Notes under the pieces: generated by a model
What the model was told of the DNA's origin: nothing
Database searches by the model: none
The model's input: only the letters and a program-made list of their open reading frames with translations
Assembly (NCBI GenBank): GCA_945897085.1
Contig: CAMDEU010000013.1
Location: forward strand, 1 to 35,927
Length of the DNA stretch: 35,927 bases
Direction: 5' to 3'
DNA from: Spirosoma fluviale
GTDB taxonomy: Bacteria > Bacteroidota > Bacteroidia > Cytophagales > Cyclobacteriaceae
Made by a program: the position numbers and the translations under genes
Shown here: piece after piece, positions 24,129 to 33,523 of the stretch
Position numbering within the stretch: the first letter of the stretch is position 1
How the letters are laid out: each line of letters begins with the position of its first letter

Positions 24129-25907
24129 TTAGGAATTTAATTTTTTCCAAGAAAGCAGAATAAACAAGGCTCCCGCCACAGCAACAAATCCTGCAATTAC
24201 CCCTTGAATGATCTCTCCATAGATAAAAAATCCAGTTGAAAATAAGGCTGCATACACCATGACAGTACCCACTAGCATCAACCCAATTTCCATTCCTAGT
24301 CTACCCTTTTCTTGCTTCTCAGCAGGGTATCGATCCAATACTTTTTTCCACCCTAGAGAAGCAGGTTGCACTTTTCGGTAAAAAGAAAGCAAGACCTCGT
24401 CTTTTTCGGGTTGGGTAAGGAAGGTCACAAGCAACCAGCCCACCGTAGTGATAGATACCGAATAGACGAGTTTGAGGTAACTCTGCTCCGCTGGAATATC
24501 CACCCAGCCAAGCCAAGGATTGATTGCCTCAAAGAAGATCGCCACGGCAAAGGAGATGATCATCGCAGAGATCTCTGTGTAGGCATTGATCCTCCACCAA
24601 AACCAGCGAAGAATAAATATCAAGCCAGTGCCCGCACCAATTTGAAGCAAAATCTCAAAGGCAGACAAGGCAGAGGATAGAGCCAAGGCCAAAAAGCTTG
24701 ACAACACCATCAAGACTACGGTAGAAATTCTTCCCACAGCTACCAACTCCTTGTCGCTTGCCTCGGGCTTTAAAAACCGCATGTAGAAATCATTCACTAT
24801 GTAGCTAGATCCCCAGTTGAGGTGAGTAGATAGCGTAGACATCACCGCTGCTATCAAGGAGGCAAGGACAACGCCTATCATCCCTGTTGGTAAGAAGGTG
24901 AGCATGGCAGGATAGGCCAAGTCATCACCCAACTTGTCTGCAGGAATATGAGGAAATGCCTCCTGTAAATCGTTTACCGTTGGGAAAACCACCAAGGATG
25001 CTAGTGCAACAATGATCCAAGGCCAAGGGCGTAACGCATAGTGTGCAATGTTGAAAAACAGGGTAGCTCCAATCGCATTTTTCTCATCCTTTGCAGAAAG
25101 CATACGCTGAGCAATATATCCCCCTCCACCTGGCTCCGCTCCTGGGTACCAGGTTGCCCACCATTGAATAGAAATTGGTAAAATAAATAGTGGAATGTAG
25201 ACATTAGGATCTGTAAAATCAGGGATAAAATCCAACTTGGTAGCCACAACCTCGTGGCTTAACAACTGCTGCAAAGACCCGATTTCTGGCAGTTCCAACA
25301 CATAATACGCTGCTCCAAAGGAGCCGATCATCGCGATGAAAAATTGGAAAAAATCAGTGAGTAACACTCCCTTAAGACCTCCAAATGAGGAATAGACTAC
25401 CGTGACCACGGAGGCAATCAATAAGGTTTGAACAGGGGAAAGGCCCAACATGACCCCACCGATCTTTATAGCTGCCAAAGACACCGTTGCCATGATGACC
25501 ACATTGAAGAATACGCCTAAGTAAATGGCACGGAAAGCACGCAAAAAAGCCGCTCCCTTACCTGAATAGCGCATTTCGTAAAATTCCAAATCTGTGGTCG
25601 ACTCAGATCGTCTCCACAACTTGGCATAAACAAACACGGTCAACATGCCTGTGAGCAAAAATGCCCACCAAGCCCAGTTACCTGCAACACCATCCTTTCG
25701 AACCATGTCCGTGACTAGGTTTGGGGTATCGGCGGAAAAGGTGGTTGCCACCATGGAAACCCCCAAAAGCCACCAAGGCATGTTGCGGCCAGAAAGAAAA
25801 AATTCCTTTGCAGAACTTCCTGCTGATTTGGCCGATGCAAGGCCAATTACCAAGGAAATAATGAAGAAAGCGGCAATAATGCTCCAATCTAAGGCAGTAA
25901 CATTCAT
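24129..25907 (-). CDS. Sodium:solute symporter (SSS family)
   Basis: A 592-residue inner-membrane transporter with about 13-14 hydrophobic helices. SSS features include the start LDWSIIAAFFIISLVIGLA, FFLSGRNMPWWLLGVSMVAT, and the GGLKGVLLTDFFQF segment of the sodium-binding core. I use the Met at 25907 (MNVTALDW); an ATG nine codons upstream is also open. The substrate cannot be read from sequence. The divergent neighbour is an N-acetylhexosamine-kinase-like gene, which favours a sugar; the nearby hydroxyproline genes leave hydroxyproline as an alternative. A terminator-like hairpin follows. Confidence 0.9.
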   Translation of the reverse strand: MNVTALDWSIIAAFFIISLVIGLASAKSAGSSAKEFFLSGRNMPWWLLGVSMVATTFSADTPNLVTDMVRKDGVAGNWAWWAFLLTGMLTVFVYAKLWRRSESTTDLEFYEMRYSGKGAAFLRAFRAIYLGVFFNVVIMATVSLAAIKIGGVMLGLSPVQTLLIASVVTVVYSSFGGLKGVLLTDFFQFFIAMIGSFGAAYYVLELPEIGSLQQLLSHEVVATKLDFIPDFTDPNVYIPLFILPISIQWWATWYPGAEPGGGGYIAQRMLSAKDEKNAIGATLFFNIAHYALRPWPWIIVALASLVVFPTVNDLQEAFPHIPADKLGDDLAYPAMLTFLPTGMIGVVLASLIAAVMSTLSTHLNWGSSYIVNDFYMRFLKPEASDKELVAVGRISTVVLMVLSSFLALALSSALSAFEILLQIGAGTGLIFILRWFWWRINAYTEISAMIISFAVAIFFEAINPWLGWVDIPAEQSYLKLVYSVSITTVGWLLVTFLTQPEKDEVLLSFYRKVQPASLGWKKVLDRYPAEKQEKGRLGMEIGLMLVGTVMVYAALFSTGFFIYGEIIQGVIAGFVAVAGALFILLSWKKLNS

Positions 25908-26111
25908 AGGGTCTTGGGTTAATTGATGGGCCAATAAACAAAAAATTATTTAGTTAAGGCCAATTCCTTTTTTGATTTTTTTTAGAAAGATCAATAGCTC
26001 TTAGCCCCAAAGAACCCCTAGCTGCCTCAAAAACAAGTTCTTGGACCACCCAAAGTTTTGAGGCCGATTCAGACCCCTGTATTTACAAGAAGAAATTTCT
26101 ATTTTCAACCT

Positions 26112-27176
26112 ATGTTTGATGCGCTAGCTACCGCCCTAACCCTCGCCTACCCCCAGTTTACCGATGCGCCCCTTACAGTTCGCCCATTTGGTGAAGGACT
26201 AATTCACGAGACGCTATTAGTCAGTCAACTAGACAAAAAATGGATTCTGCAGGGCTTCAATGACTCCGTTTTCCGCTTCCCCAATCGCATCGATCATAAC
26301 CTCAGCTTGCTTTCCAAGCATGCGGCTAGCCATCCGTTGCCCTTCCAGCTTCCCCTTCCCCTACTCAATACAAACGGCAGTGGGCTAACCGCTATCCAAG
26401 GAAAAAATTACCGTCTCTTTGATTTTGTCGATGGAAGCACCTTGCAACAGGTGCAGCAGCCTGCCCAAGCACGAATGGCCGCACAGGCATATGGAAAGTT
26501 TGCTTCCTGGAGTCAGCAACTGTCCGCAAAAGCATTTGAAGAGACCATCCCAAACTTTCACCGGCTAGACCTCCGATTTGCACGACTTCAAGAAGTAGCC
26601 AAACAACTTCCCAACATTCCAGAAGAGGAGCAAGCGCTTCTCCAAGGGTATTTGGAGCAACAGCCTTTGGTGAATTGGTACCAGGAGCAACGCAACCATC
26701 TCCCCCTTCGGGTCACCCATAGCGACACCAAGATCAACAACCTGATTTTTTCCAAAACCCTCAACCAAGTGGAAGCAGTCGTAGATTTAGATACGGTGAT
26801 GGGGGGATACCTGATGTATGATTTTGGAGATCTCGTACGAACAGTTGCTTGCAGCCTGCCAGAAACCTCCACCGATTGGGAACAAGTTCAAGCCCTTCCA
26901 GAATTATTTGAAGAGCTCCTTTCGGGCTACCTAGAAGGTTTGAATGGTGCAATGACTCCATTGGAAGCGAAATCACTCCTGCTTGGCGGAGAAATCATGA
27001 CCCTGATCATGGGACTCAGATTCCTCACCGACCACCTCGAAGGCAATGTTTACTACCGCGTCAGCTACCCCCTTCAAAACCTACACCGGGCTAAAAATCA
27101 ATTGGCCTTACTGCAAAGCCAGCACGGACATCGCGCTCGCTTCGCCAATTTTGCTGCACAGCTTCAAGAAAGGTAA
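26112..27176 (+). CDS. APH-fold kinase, N-acetylhexosamine 1-kinase-like
   Basis: A 354-residue kinase of the aminoglycoside phosphotransferase/choline kinase fold. The catalytic loop HSDTKINN (about 203-210) and the metal-binding DLDTVMGGYLMYDFGD (about 225-240) match the NahK-like branch, which phosphorylates the anomeric OH of N-acetylhexosamines. Early GEGLIHETLL (about 27-36) is the nucleotide loop. The exact sugar is inferred. A TTG 18 codons upstream is open, but the ATG at 26112 fits the family. It is divergent from the symporter; the 204-bp gap could hold shared control, though no consensus promoter was found. recG follows after 100 bases. Confidence 0.8.
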   Translation: MFDALATALTLAYPQFTDAPLTVRPFGEGLIHETLLVSQLDKKWILQGFNDSVFRFPNRIDHNLSLLSKHAASHPLPFQLPLPLLNTNGSGLTAIQGKNYRLFDFVDGSTLQQVQQPAQARMAAQAYGKFASWSQQLSAKAFEETIPNFHRLDLRFARLQEVAKQLPNIPEEEQALLQGYLEQQPLVNWYQEQRNHLPLRVTHSDTKINNLIFSKTLNQVEAVVDLDTVMGGYLMYDFGDLVRTVACSLPETSTDWEQVQALPELFEELLSGYLEGLNGAMTPLEAKSLLLGGEIMTLIMGLRFLTDHLEGNVYYRVSYPLQNLHRAKNQLALLQSQHGHRARFANFAAQLQER

Positions 27177-27276
27177 TTCGAAGAAGTAGCGATTGCCATT
27201 ACCTGACAATTTCCTGCAAACCCTTGGCAAAATTCAATGGTCTGCGGTAACTTGCTCTACCCATAAAAAGAAGCCT

Positions 27277-29370
27277 TTGTCTACCATCTTTGAAACCCGC
27301 ATCGAATACCTCAAGGGGGTTGGCCCGCAGAAGGCTGAACTGCTAAACAAAGAGCTGGGCATATTCACCTATGGGGACCTACTGCAGCACTACCCTTTTC
27401 GCTACGAGGACCGCAGCACATTCTTAAAAATCAAAGACCTCCACGAAGACCTGGAGCATGTCCAGGTGATCGCACGAATCAAGAGCATTGACTTGGTAGG
27501 CATGGGTCCCAAAAAACGGCTAGTGGCAGTAGTGGTTGACGATACAGGGGAAATGGAGATGACCTGGTTTAAAGGCATCACCTGGGTACTCAAAAGACTA
27601 CCGCTAGGCGGCTCCTTTATCTTTTTGGGTAAGCCCGCCCTTTTTGGACGCAAATGGAGCATGGCTCACCCAGAAATGGAACCTATTGCGGCAGCCAACG
27701 AGGCCCGTAACAAATTTCAACCGGTCTATTCTACAACAGAGAAACTCAAGGTTCGGTACCTAGATTCGAGGGGAATCTCCCGCATTTTGGAGCAGCTGCT
27801 TCCGCTCGTGTACCCGCAGGTGCAAGAGACACTCTCCTCAGGAATCCTGGAACAGTACCGCCTCGTCGGGAAAAAGGAAGCCATCCGACAAATTCACTTT
27901 CCAAGTTCTCCGGAAGCCCTCGCCCAGGCAAGAAAGCGCCTCAAATTCGAGGAGTTTTTTTACCTACAATTGCGGCTACTTACCCTGAAGGTCACACGAA
28001 CCGAAAAGTCACGAGGACAGGTCCTAGGCTCCACTCAGCTGCTAACCGGTTTTTACACGCAACATCTTCCTTTCCAACTTACAAACGCTCAAAAGCGTGT
28101 GATTCGAGAGATTTTTGAAGACATGAAGTCGGGTAAGCAGATGAACCGACTGATTCAAGGGGATGTGGGAAGTGGAAAAACCATGGTTGCCTTTATTAGC
28201 ATGCTGCTCGCCATTGGGTCAGGAGCGCAGAGCTGCATCATGGCCCCTACCGAAATCCTTGCCAACCAGCATTTTGAGGGCCTTCGGGTCTATGCCGAAG
28301 CCATGGGGCTCCAGATTGCCTTGCTTACCGGTTCAACCAAAAAAACAGCCCGAAAGGTCCTTCATGAAGGGTTGGAATCCGGGGAGTTACCCCTGCTCGT
28401 AGGTACGCATGCACTCCTTGAAGAGGTAGTTCAATTTAAAAATTTAGGGTTGGCAATCGTCGACGAGCAGCATCGCTTTGGGGTAGCGCAGCGCGCGAAG
28501 CTATGGGCCAAGAACGAGAGCTACCAACCCCATGTGCTTGTCATGACTGCCACTCCGATTCCACGAACTCTGGCGATGAGCCTGTACGGGGATTTGGATG
28601 TATCCGTTATCGACGAACTTCCCGCAGGCAGAAAGCCCATCCAAACAGTGCACCGCTACGACAAGGACAGACTCAAGGTCTTTGGGTTTATGCAGGAGGA
28701 AATAAAAAAAGGAAGGCAGGTGTATATCGTCTATCCCTTGATCGAAGAATCCCAAAGTTTGGATCTTAAAAATCTGATGGATGGCTATGAAAGCATTGCT
28801 AGGGCTTTTCCTCAGGTACCTTTGAGCATTGTCCATGGCGGCATGAAAGCCGATGCCAAGGACTATGAAATGCAGCGCTTTGTGAAAGGAGAAACAAAAA
28901 TCATGGTGGCAACTACCGTCATCGAAGTGGGCGTAAATGTACCTAACGCCTCGGTGATGATTATTGAAAATGCAGAGCGATTTGGCCTCTCCCAACTCCA
29001 TCAGCTTCGTGGGCGAGTGGGCAGGGGTGCCGAACAGAGTTACTGCATCTTGATGAGCAAGGTGGAGCTCAGCCGAGATTCCCGCATCCGCTTGGACACC
29101 CTGGTGCGCACCAACGATGGATTTGAAATCGCAGACGTGGACTTAAGGCTTCGAGGACCTGGTGACTTGATGGGCACCCAGCAAAGTGGAATTACTGACC
29201 TTCTGATTGCAGACTTGAGTAAGGATGCTCCTCTATTGACCTTGGCAAGAGATGCTGCGCAGCAAGTGTTGGCATCTGATCCTACCTTAGAGAGCCCAGA
29301 CCACTTCGCCATCTTGAGACAGGTAAGGGCACAAAAAAATACGGCCGTCAACTGGAGTCGGATTAGCTAA
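27277..29370 (+). CDS. recG: ATP-dependent DNA helicase RecG
   Basis: Remodels stalled replication forks and branched DNA. An N-terminal wedge/OB domain contains YLKGVGPQKAELLNKELGI (about 9-27). The helicase core has Walker A GDVGSGKT, motif II DEQHRFGV (RecG has DEQH, not DEAH), motif III TATPIPRT, and the C-terminal QLRGRVGRG and FEIADVDLRLRGPGDLMGT. The TTG at 27277 (MSTIFETRIEYL) gives 697 residues, the usual start in related bacteria; a TTG at 27193 would add 28 residues without family resemblance. No ATG is available near the start, so translation probably begins at a rare TTG. Confidence 0.95.
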   Translation: MSTIFETRIEYLKGVGPQKAELLNKELGIFTYGDLLQHYPFRYEDRSTFLKIKDLHEDLEHVQVIARIKSIDLVGMGPKKRLVAVVVDDTGEMEMTWFKGITWVLKRLPLGGSFIFLGKPALFGRKWSMAHPEMEPIAAANEARNKFQPVYSTTEKLKVRYLDSRGISRILEQLLPLVYPQVQETLSSGILEQYRLVGKKEAIRQIHFPSSPEALAQARKRLKFEEFFYLQLRLLTLKVTRTEKSRGQVLGSTQLLTGFYTQHLPFQLTNAQKRVIREIFEDMKSGKQMNRLIQGDVGSGKTMVAFISMLLAIGSGAQSCIMAPTEILANQHFEGLRVYAEAMGLQIALLTGSTKKTARKVLHEGLESGELPLLVGTHALLEEVVQFKNLGLAIVDEQHRFGVAQRAKLWAKNESYQPHVLVMTATPIPRTLAMSLYGDLDVSVIDELPAGRKPIQTVHRYDKDRLKVFGFMQEEIKKGRQVYIVYPLIEESQSLDLKNLMDGYESIARAFPQVPLSIVHGGMKADAKDYEMQRFVKGETKIMVATTVIEVGVNVPNASVMIIENAERFGLSQLHQLRGRVGRGAEQSYCILMSKVELSRDSRIRLDTLVRTNDGFEIADVDLRLRGPGDLMGTQQSGITDLLIADLSKDAPLLTLARDAAQQVLASDPTLESPDHFAILRQVRAQKNTAVNWSRIS

Positions 29371-29380
29371 ACTTTAAGAA

Positions 29381-29713
29381 TTATGATTTTTTTCTGGTAA
29401 ACAGCTTTCCAATTCGCTGTACCAACTGCTTTTCCTTTTCCCAAAAAAATCGAAACTGCCCAAAAATAAAGCCATACACCAATAGCATAATTTGGTACAA
29501 GGGCAACACCAGCAGTAAATACGCGATGGTATTCATCAGCCCTTGGCCCCCACCTCTTTCGATGCCAAAAAAAGCAAGAATGGGGTTTTTAATCAACAGG
29601 ATGGTGGTTCCGGTACAGGCAAATACAAGCAATACCAAGAGTACTTGAGTCAGGCTTTTCAGGTGCCATTTTGATTGCAACCGTTGTAGAAATCCAGGTT
29701 TAGAGGAGGTCAT
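29381..29713 (-). CDS. DUF6787-like small membrane protein
   Basis: A 110-residue protein with a basic N-terminus (KPGFLQRLQSKW), two membrane helices (about 20-42 and 63-88) and a basic C-terminal tail. The GIERG motif between the helices resembles the Bacteroidota DUF6787 family, sometimes misnamed prolipoprotein diacylglyceryl transferase. The match is from memory and moderate. It is the last gene of a possible minus-strand run ribH-lysC-this gene, 15 bases after the lysC stop. Its function is unknown. Confidence 0.6.
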   Translation of the reverse strand: MTSSKPGFLQRLQSKWHLKSLTQVLLVLLVFACTGTTILLIKNPILAFFGIERGGGQGLMNTIAYLLLVLPLYQIMLLVYGFIFGQFRFFWEKEKQLVQRIGKLFTRKKS

Positions 29714-29728
29714 CTTGCTACTATTAAA

Positions 29729-31048
29729 TTACCAACTAAATACGCCTTCATTGAGGCTTTTGAGTGCCTGCACCTTGTATTGTGCATCAACCAAGATGGA
29801 TACGTTGTGTTTGCTGCCCCCAAAGGACACCATACGAATAGGGATGTCCACTAAAGAATCCATGACGGCGCTGATTGAACCCTTGGTTTCTGCGACTTGA
29901 TTACCCACCACGCAGATAATCGCCTGGTTTGGATCCACTTCCACCGTTCCAAAGCGGCGCAACTCTTCGACAATCTGGTCTAAATGGCTCAAATCATCAA
30001 TAGTCACAGACACTGCTACCTCAGAGGTAGTGATCATGTCAATGGGTGTTTTGTAGGCTTCAAAGACCTCAAAAATCCGTCGCAAAAATCCATAAGCCAA
30101 CAGCATGCGGCTCGATTTAATATTGATGGCAGTAATGCCATCCTTAGCAGCAATGGCTTTTACCCCCGTTTCGGCTACTTCTGCCTTGATTAGGGTACCT
30201 GCCGCAGCGGGGTCCATGGTATTCAGAAGTCTTACAGGCACATTGTGCAGTTGGGCCGGCCAGATGGAGGCAGGGTGTAGAATTTTGGCTCCGAAGTAGG
30301 CCAGCTCGGCTGCTTCATCAAAGGAGAGCTCGGCAATAGGACGCGTTCGGTCCACCACCCGAGGATCGTTGTTGTGCATGCCATCAATATCGGTCCAAAT
30401 CTCACAGACGGAGGCCTGCACTGCCGCAGCCACTAGAGAAGCTGTGTAATCACTTCCTCCACGCTTCAGGTTGTCTACCTCTCCACGATGATTTTTACAG
30501 ATATACCCCTGGGTAATAAATAGGCGCTGATCGGGATGCTGACTAAGTTTTACTTTCAATTGCTCTGAAATTTTACCCAGCTCCGGCTCGGAGTTTTCAT
30601 CGATGCTCATAAAATCCAATGCCGGTAACAAGGCCGAGGAAATTCCAAACTCTTCCAAAAGCGTATGAAAAAGCTTGGTGGATAGCAGTTCCCCTTGTGC
30701 AAGTATGTCCCTTTGAATCGCCTCGTTGAAGGAAATTTTCAATAGAATATTCAGTAGTTCAAAATGTTCTTTTAGAATGTTCTCCGCATTAGTTCTTGCG
30801 GCAGGGCTTTTCAAAAGTTCAGGATAGAAGTTCAAATAATGGGCATATAGGCTGTCAATACGCTCCTTAGCGAGAATCTTATCGGCAGTGGCCAAGGCTT
30901 CGCCGATACCCACTAGGGCATTGGTGGTGCCGGATAGGGCAGAAAGGACGACAAGGGTTGGTTCAGTGCTTCGAGTGATCAAGTCTTTGACTTGATGCAT
31001 GCGCTCGGGACGTCCTACAGAGGTCCCTCCAAACTTCATTATTTTCAC
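29729..31048 (-). CDS. lysC: Aspartate kinase
   Basis: Phosphorylates aspartate, the first step towards lysine, methionine and threonine. The 439-residue monofunctional enzyme begins with KFGGTSVG (residues 5-12) and has the catalytic domain to about 290, with FITQGYICKN, RGGSDYTASLVAAAV and EIWTDIDGMHNNDPRVV. Two ACT regions follow (about 300-439), expected to bind an end-product amino acid; which one cannot be read from sequence. No homoserine dehydrogenase is fused. ribH ends 18 bases upstream on the same strand. asd, the next enzyme, is about 20 kb away at 8095. Confidence 0.95.
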   Translation of the reverse strand: MKIMKFGGTSVGRPERMHQVKDLITRSTEPTLVVLSALSGTTNALVGIGEALATADKILAKERIDSLYAHYLNFYPELLKSPAARTNAENILKEHFELLNILLKISFNEAIQRDILAQGELLSTKLFHTLLEEFGISSALLPALDFMSIDENSEPELGKISEQLKVKLSQHPDQRLFITQGYICKNHRGEVDNLKRGGSDYTASLVAAAVQASVCEIWTDIDGMHNNDPRVVDRTRPIAELSFDEAAELAYFGAKILHPASIWPAQLHNVPVRLLNTMDPAAAGTLIKAEVAETGVKAIAAKDGITAINIKSSRMLLAYGFLRRIFEVFEAYKTPIDMITTSEVAVSVTIDDLSHLDQIVEELRRFGTVEVDPNQAIICVVGNQVAETKGSISAVMDSLVDIPIRMVSFGGSKHNVSILVDAQYKVQALKSLNEGVFSW

Positions 31049-31066
31049 TTGTAAATAGGGTATAGG

Positions 31067-31543
31067 TTAGAATCCAAGCATTTTAATTGCCGTGATGGCG
31101 GCTTCATCTCCCTTGTTGCCATGCTTTCCTCCAGCTCGATCAAGGGCCTGCTGCTGCGTGTTTGGGGTGAGCACCCCAAAGATGACCGGTTTGTTGTACT
31201 TCAAACTTACCTGTGTGATGCCATTCGCTACGGCATCGCAGATAAAATCAAAATGGCGTGTTTCCCCCTGAATCACACATCCCAGGCAAATAACAGCATC
31301 GATCTGCTCATCCTGTGCACACCACTGGGCTGCTAGGGAAAGTTCGAATGATCCTGGAACTTGCTTGTGAACGATGTTTTTAGGATTCACACCATGCTGA
31401 AGCAAGGTTTCATAGGCTCCAGAATACAAAGAACCAGTTACCTCCTCATTCCATTCAGATACCACTATAGCAAATCGCTTCTTGGATACATCGGGGAGGT
31501 TGTTGGAATTGTAATCGCTAAGGTTTTTTGAGGAACTAGCCAT
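31067..31543 (-). CDS. ribH: 6,7-dimethyl-8-ribityllumazine synthase
   Basis: The penultimate enzyme of riboflavin synthesis. In 158 residues, FAIVVSEWNEEVTGSLYSGA, VPGSFELSLAAQW, CLGCVIQGETRHFDFICD with the active-site His, and PVIFGVLTPNTQQQALDRAG cover all substrate-binding elements. The C-terminal GNKGDEAA is typical. It stands alone of the rib genes and lies upstream of lysC on the same strand. The TPR gene before it ends in its own terminator. No FMN riboswitch-like leader was recognised in the short upstream gap. Confidence 0.95.
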   Translation of the reverse strand: MASSSKNLSDYNSNNLPDVSKKRFAIVVSEWNEEVTGSLYSGAYETLLQHGVNPKNIVHKQVPGSFELSLAAQWCAQDEQIDAVICLGCVIQGETRHFDFICDAVANGITQVSLKYNKPVIFGVLTPNTQQQALDRAGGKHGNKGDEAAITAIKMLGF

Positions 31544-31572
31544 AGGAAATAAGGGTATTAATGAGGTTAAAA

Positions 31573-31606
31573 CAAAAAAGAGTAAGACACTCAGCGCCTT
31601 ACTCTT
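31573..31606 (-). terminator. Terminator of the TPR membrane-protein gene
   Basis: On the minus strand, AAGAGTAAG and CTTACTCTT form a nine-pair stem around an 11-base loop, followed by a six-T run. It separates the TPR gene from ribH. Confidence 0.85.
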
Positions 31607-31627
31607 CTAGCATGCATTTACAAAGCA

Positions 31628-32332
31628 TTACTTAGTGGCAAGGCCTTCCAAGCGCGCTTTATGTTTTCGAGCCGCAGCGAATTCAAAGGACTCGTAGTAT
31701 TTTTCCTCGATCTCGGTGTACGTTAGGATCGCTTCTTCTAGTTTACCTGCTTCTTCCTGAGCTACCGCCAGTTTAGCAAGGTATTTAGGAGACATGAATT
31801 TATTCTCATTCGTACGAGCTGCCTTGGTATATTGAGCAATTGCTTCATCGGTTTTGCCCAACTCCAAGTTCGCATCACCGATCAAAGAATACGCTTTCGC
31901 CTGTACCAAATAGTCGTCCGTAGAAAATTCTTCCAAGTGCGTCAAAGCATCTTCAAATTTCTTCTGCGAAAGGTAAATCGATCCGGTGTAGAAATGCGAT
32001 AAGTTGGCTGCATCCGTACGAGGATAGTTTTCAATGATTGTCAAAAAGCCTTTATTGATGCCATCGCCATTGAGCGCAAAGTCCACACTATCTTGCTCAA
32101 AGAAGTAGACAGCCTGAAACATCTCTGCCTGAGCTTTTTCATTTTGCTGTTGGGTATTGTATTGGAAAAATAAAACTCCTCCAATCAAAACTACAGTTAC
32201 CACAAGGATCCCTGCTATTATTTTGCTGTTACTTTTCAAAAAATCCTCGCCAGGAACTAATTTCTCTGCGATTACCTCAGGGTTTTCGAGGAGTTCGTTT
32301 TGGTCTGATTTTTTTGTTTCTTTCTTAGCCAT
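31628..32332 (-). CDS. Membrane-anchored tetratricopeptide-repeat protein
   Basis: A 234-residue protein. A charged cytosolic N-terminus is followed by one membrane helix (about 37-57, SKIIAGILVVTVVLIGGVLF). The outer part has TPR-like helical pairs from about 85 onward, for instance AKAYSLIGDANLELGKTDEA and LAKLAVAQEEAGKLEEAILT. The layout is YfgM-like (an envelope chaperone partner in E. coli), but that is only architectural resemblance. A consensus promoter and a terminator enclose it as a single-gene unit, between pdhA and ribH. Confidence 0.8.
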   Translation of the reverse strand: MAKKETKKSDQNELLENPEVIAEKLVPGEDFLKSNSKIIAGILVVTVVLIGGVLFFQYNTQQQNEKAQAEMFQAVYFFEQDSVDFALNGDGINKGFLTIIENYPRTDAANLSHFYTGSIYLSQKKFEDALTHLEEFSTDDYLVQAKAYSLIGDANLELGKTDEAIAQYTKAARTNENKFMSPKYLAKLAVAQEEAGKLEEAILTYTEIEEKYYESFEFAAARKHKARLEGLATK

Positions 32333-32351
32333 GTTGCTGAATTTTCGGTCG

Positions 32352-32380
32352 CAAATATACGGTTTTTATCAATTACACAA
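32352..32380 (-). promoter_or_regulatory. Promoter of the TPR gene
   Basis: Minus strand: TTG (32378-32380), an 18-base spacer, then TATATTTG (32352-32359), matching the Bacteroidota consensus. A start near 32345 gives a leader of about 13 bases. Confidence 0.65.
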
Positions 32381-32412
32381 GCCGTTCCCTGTGATTGCCT
32401 TTTAGGGGGGCA

Positions 32413-33432
32413 TTACTCCATCACGAAAGGATAGTCCTCTTGAACGTATACGTCCTTGAAGGCATCCATACCATCTGGCCAAGGGGATTCTTCGGCAAAC
32501 TTCACCGCATCGTCTACTTTGGATTTTACTTTTTTATTGATTGCTTCAATTTCTACTTCGCTCAGGAGTTCGTTTTCACGAATGGTGGAGAGCACCTGCT
32601 CGATTGGGTCACGATGCTTGTATTCTTCTACTTCTTCCTTGCTACGGTATTTTTGCGGATCAGACATGGAGTGCCCCTTGAATCGGTAGGTTCTAAATTC
32701 CAAAAGTGTTGGGCCATCCCCTCGACGAGCTCTTGCAGCTGCTTCAGCCACCGCCTCATGTATGGCTTCCACATTCATTCCATCCACTGGGAAAGAAGGC
32801 ATGTCGTATGCTTCACCAATCTTGTACAATTCGGTGACATTGGAAGTCCGCGCTACAGAAGTTCCCATGGCATAGCCATTGTTTTCAATCACAAAAATTA
32901 CAGGGCTTTTGTAGAGCATGGCCAAGTTGAAAGCCTCGTGTACGGCTCCCTGGCGAAGGGCACCGTCACCCATTTTGGCGATACACAGATTTTTGGTTCC
33001 GGCATATTTTTCAGCAAAGGCAACGCCTAGGCCCATCGGGATCTGAGCACCAACGATGCCATGACCTCCCAAAAAATTCCGTTCCTTATCGAAAATGTGC
33101 ATGGAACCGCCCTTTCCTTTGGTGGTTCCGGTAGCTTTGCCATAAAGCTCGGCCATGATCGCTCCAGGATCTGTGCCTAGGCCCAGTGGATGCGCATGGC
33201 AACGGTAAGCAGTAATCCACTTATCGTCCTTGGTCAAGGCAGTGATGGCACCGGAAGCACAGGCTTCCTGGCCTATATAAAGGTGACAAAATCCTCTGAT
33301 CTTCTGTTGGCCATACAATTGACCTGCTTTTTCCTCAAAACGCCTCATTAAAAGCATGCTTTCGTACCAGAAAGCATAGGTCTCTTTGGAGTAATTTACC
33401 TTGGTCTTTGCCGCTGCCGTTTTCTTTGCCAT
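32413..33432 (-). CDS. pdhA: Pyruvate dehydrogenase E1 component, alpha subunit
   Basis: The thiamine-diphosphate subunit of the pyruvate dehydrogenase complex, decarboxylating pyruvate for acetyl-CoA formation. In 339 residues, RRFEEKAGQLYGQQKIRGFC leads into the substrate region, with YRCHAHPLGLG and the TPP/Mg motif GDGALRQG...ENN. Phospho-loop YRFKGHSMSDPQKYR is present. I start at the ATG at 33432 (MAKKTAAAKTK); an upstream in-frame extension passes through the probable promoter box. The E1 beta gene is not adjacent downstream, where the TPR gene has its own promoter. Related 2-oxoacid dehydrogenases are less likely, given the typical PdhA motifs. Confidence 0.92.
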   Translation of the reverse strand: MAKKTAAAKTKVNYSKETYAFWYESMLLMRRFEEKAGQLYGQQKIRGFCHLYIGQEACASGAITALTKDDKWITAYRCHAHPLGLGTDPGAIMAELYGKATGTTKGKGGSMHIFDKERNFLGGHGIVGAQIPMGLGVAFAEKYAGTKNLCIAKMGDGALRQGAVHEAFNLAMLYKSPVIFVIENNGYAMGTSVARTSNVTELYKIGEAYDMPSFPVDGMNVEAIHEAVAEAAARARRGDGPTLLEFRTYRFKGHSMSDPQKYRSKEEVEEYKHRDPIEQVLSTIRENELLSEVEIEAINKKVKSKVDDAVKFAEESPWPDGMDAFKDVYVQEDYPFVME

Positions 33433-33465
33433 AGGGTACTGATCAAAATGTACTATTTTAGGCCT

Positions 33466-33473
33466 CAAATATA
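33466..33473 (-). promoter_or_regulatory. Promoter -7 box of pdhA
   Basis: Minus-strand TATATTTG fits TAnnTTTG and would give a start near 33459 with a 26-base leader. No TTG is seen at the usual distance. Confidence 0.45.
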
Positions 33474-33523
33474 GTAATCCCGACCTAAAAATTAGGATGA
33501 CTTGCAATTAATTCGCCGCTCAC

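Noticed and set aside
31544-31627. FMN riboswitch ahead of ribH
   Set aside because: The gap is short and its only structure is the terminator of the preceding TPR gene; no riboswitch-like conserved blocks were seen.
32395-33030. Open frame of 211 codons opposite pdhA
   Set aside because: Shadow of pdhA, with aromatic-rich nonsense composition and no family features.
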